DNA of 6,830 nucleotides from an uncultured Burkholderiaceae bacterium (lineage in GTDB: Bacteria > Pseudomonadota > Gammaproteobacteria > Burkholderiales > Burkholderiaceae), in NCBI GenBank assembly GCA_937862845.1, contig CALMCK010000092.1, forward strand, positions 1-6,830, read 5' to 3'. The notes beneath the pieces are model-generated. The model made no database searches, was not told the origin of the DNA, and saw nothing but the letters and a program-made list of their open reading frames with translations. Positions within the stretch are counted from its first letter, which is position 1; each line of letters starts with the position of its first letter. This document shows, in pieces, positions 6,413 to 6,830 of this stretch. The position numbers and the translations under genes were made by a program.

Positions 6413-6429
6413 AACAAAAATAGTAAGAT
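6402..6429 (+). promoter_or_regulatory. Candidate potF promoter
   Basis: TTGCAC (6402-6407) and TAAGAT (6424-6429) are spaced by 16 bp; the first matches the -35 consensus at three positions and the second matches the -10 at four. Start near 6436 would leave a leader of about 100 bases. TATAAA at 6359-6364 is another -10-like hexamer with only TTGCAC 19 bp upstream. Both are moderate matches. Confidence 0.35.
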
Positions 6430-6536
6430 GATGGCTGAAGCGAATAAAGCACGTACATGCGCAAAACTCGCGGATTGAACATCACACATTGATTTGAATT
6501 GATAACCCCGTTTTTTCACATCTTCAGGAGACACCT

Positions 6537-6830
6537 GTGAACACAAAAACCATTCGCCATTTTGGCTTATCACTTTTCGCTGGCTTGGTCATGACCGCTT
6601 GTGGTGGCAGCGACCCGAAACCAGCAGACAAACCAGCTGCAAGTGAGCCAGCAAAAACCGAAACTGCGGCAGCTCCAGCCAAACTCACAGGCGCAGTGAA
6701 TGTGTACAACTGGGTGGAATACATCCCAGAAAACATGAAAGCCAACTTTGAAAAAGCCACTGGCTTAAAAGTCAATTACGACACCTTTGACACCGATGAA
6801 ACATTAAATGCCAAAATCATCGCTGGCAAT
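6537..6830 (+). CDS. potF: Polyamine ABC importer binding lipoprotein, N-terminal part (PotF/SpuD-like)
   Basis: This is the solute receptor of a putrescine/spermidine ABC importer. Ninety-eight codons are present before the window edge; the family is about 360-370 residues. The start is GTG at 6537, with AGGAG six bases upstream and no upstream ATG alternative. Residues 1-21 form a basic then hydrophobic signal (NTKTIRHFGLSLFAGLVMTA) ending in C22, a lipoprotein-type cleavage site, although Met at -3 is not the commonest residue. A flexible Ala/Pro/Lys-rich linker follows (about 27-50). The mature fold starts with VNVYNWVEYIPENM (54-67), then FEKATGLKVNYDTFDTDETLNAKIIAGN (71-98), the hallmark of PotD/PotF/SpuD/SpuE proteins. 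PotF and SpuD are usually soluble periplasmic proteins, so lipid anchoring is a small departure. Position after spuC matches spuD. Putrescine versus spermidine preference cannot be judged, as most binding residues are missing. Confidence 0.9.
   Translation, partial: MNTKTIRHFGLSLFAGLVMTACGGSDPKPADKPAASEPAKTETAAAPAKLTGAVNVYNWVEYIPENMKANFEKATGLKVNYDTFDTDETLNAKIIAGN

Noticed and set aside
6505..6516. CCCCG followed by six T residues as a terminator before potF
   Set aside because: No complementary arm is found upstream to form a stem.

Overview
This 6.8-kb window reads as proteobacterial chromosome, most likely a moderate-GC beta-proteobacterium (Burkholderiales-like). That placement is an impression from protein flavour and Shine-Dalgarno style, not a database result. 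Gene density is normal. There is no sign of mobile DNA, CRISPR, tRNA or rRNA, and every full-length frame is intact.

Layout. Positions 1-498 (minus strand) hold the N-terminal 166 codons of NAD kinase, cut by the window edge. Positions 499-758 are a non-coding or doubtful stretch with a good -10 box almost touching the nadK start, a perfect 8-bp inverted repeat, and a 10-bp tandem repeat that contains the next gene's stop codon. Positions 759-2267 (minus) encode a MocR/GabR-type regulator: a GntR winged helix fused to a PLP-dependent aminotransferase-like domain. A 289-bp divergent control region follows, with a promoter for each direction and three copies of AAGTGGT. The plus strand then carries puuD/spuA (2557-3306, gamma-glutamyl-GABA hydrolase), puuA/spuB (3351-4718, gamma-glutamylputrescine synthetase, glutamine synthetase fold), a strong intrinsic terminator (4735-4760), spuC (4926-6320, class III polyamine aminotransferase), a repeat-rich 216-bp control region, and the start of potF/spuD (6537-end, a polyamine-binding lipoprotein of an ABC importer).

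How the genes fit together. The order amidohydrolase, glutamine synthetase-like ligase, aminotransferase, periplasmic binding protein is that of spuA-spuB-spuC-spuD in Pseudomonas aeruginosa, so the window is a polyamine (putrescine/spermidine) uptake and catabolism locus. PuuA would glutamylate putrescine, PuuD would release GABA from gamma-glutamyl-GABA, SpuC would transaminate putrescine or a related amine, and the binding protein would deliver the substrate. The oxidase (PuuB) and aldehyde dehydrogenase (PuuC) are not in the window. The MocR regulator is divergent from the hydrolase gene and is the obvious candidate regulator, probably sensing GABA or a related amine through PLP. The repeated motif AAGTGGT between the divergent promoters, with one more copy in inverse orientation upstream of spuC, is the best candidate for its binding site. 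The region upstream of potF carries a different set of repeats with TGCAC/GTGCA cores, which suggests a second layer of control over uptake.
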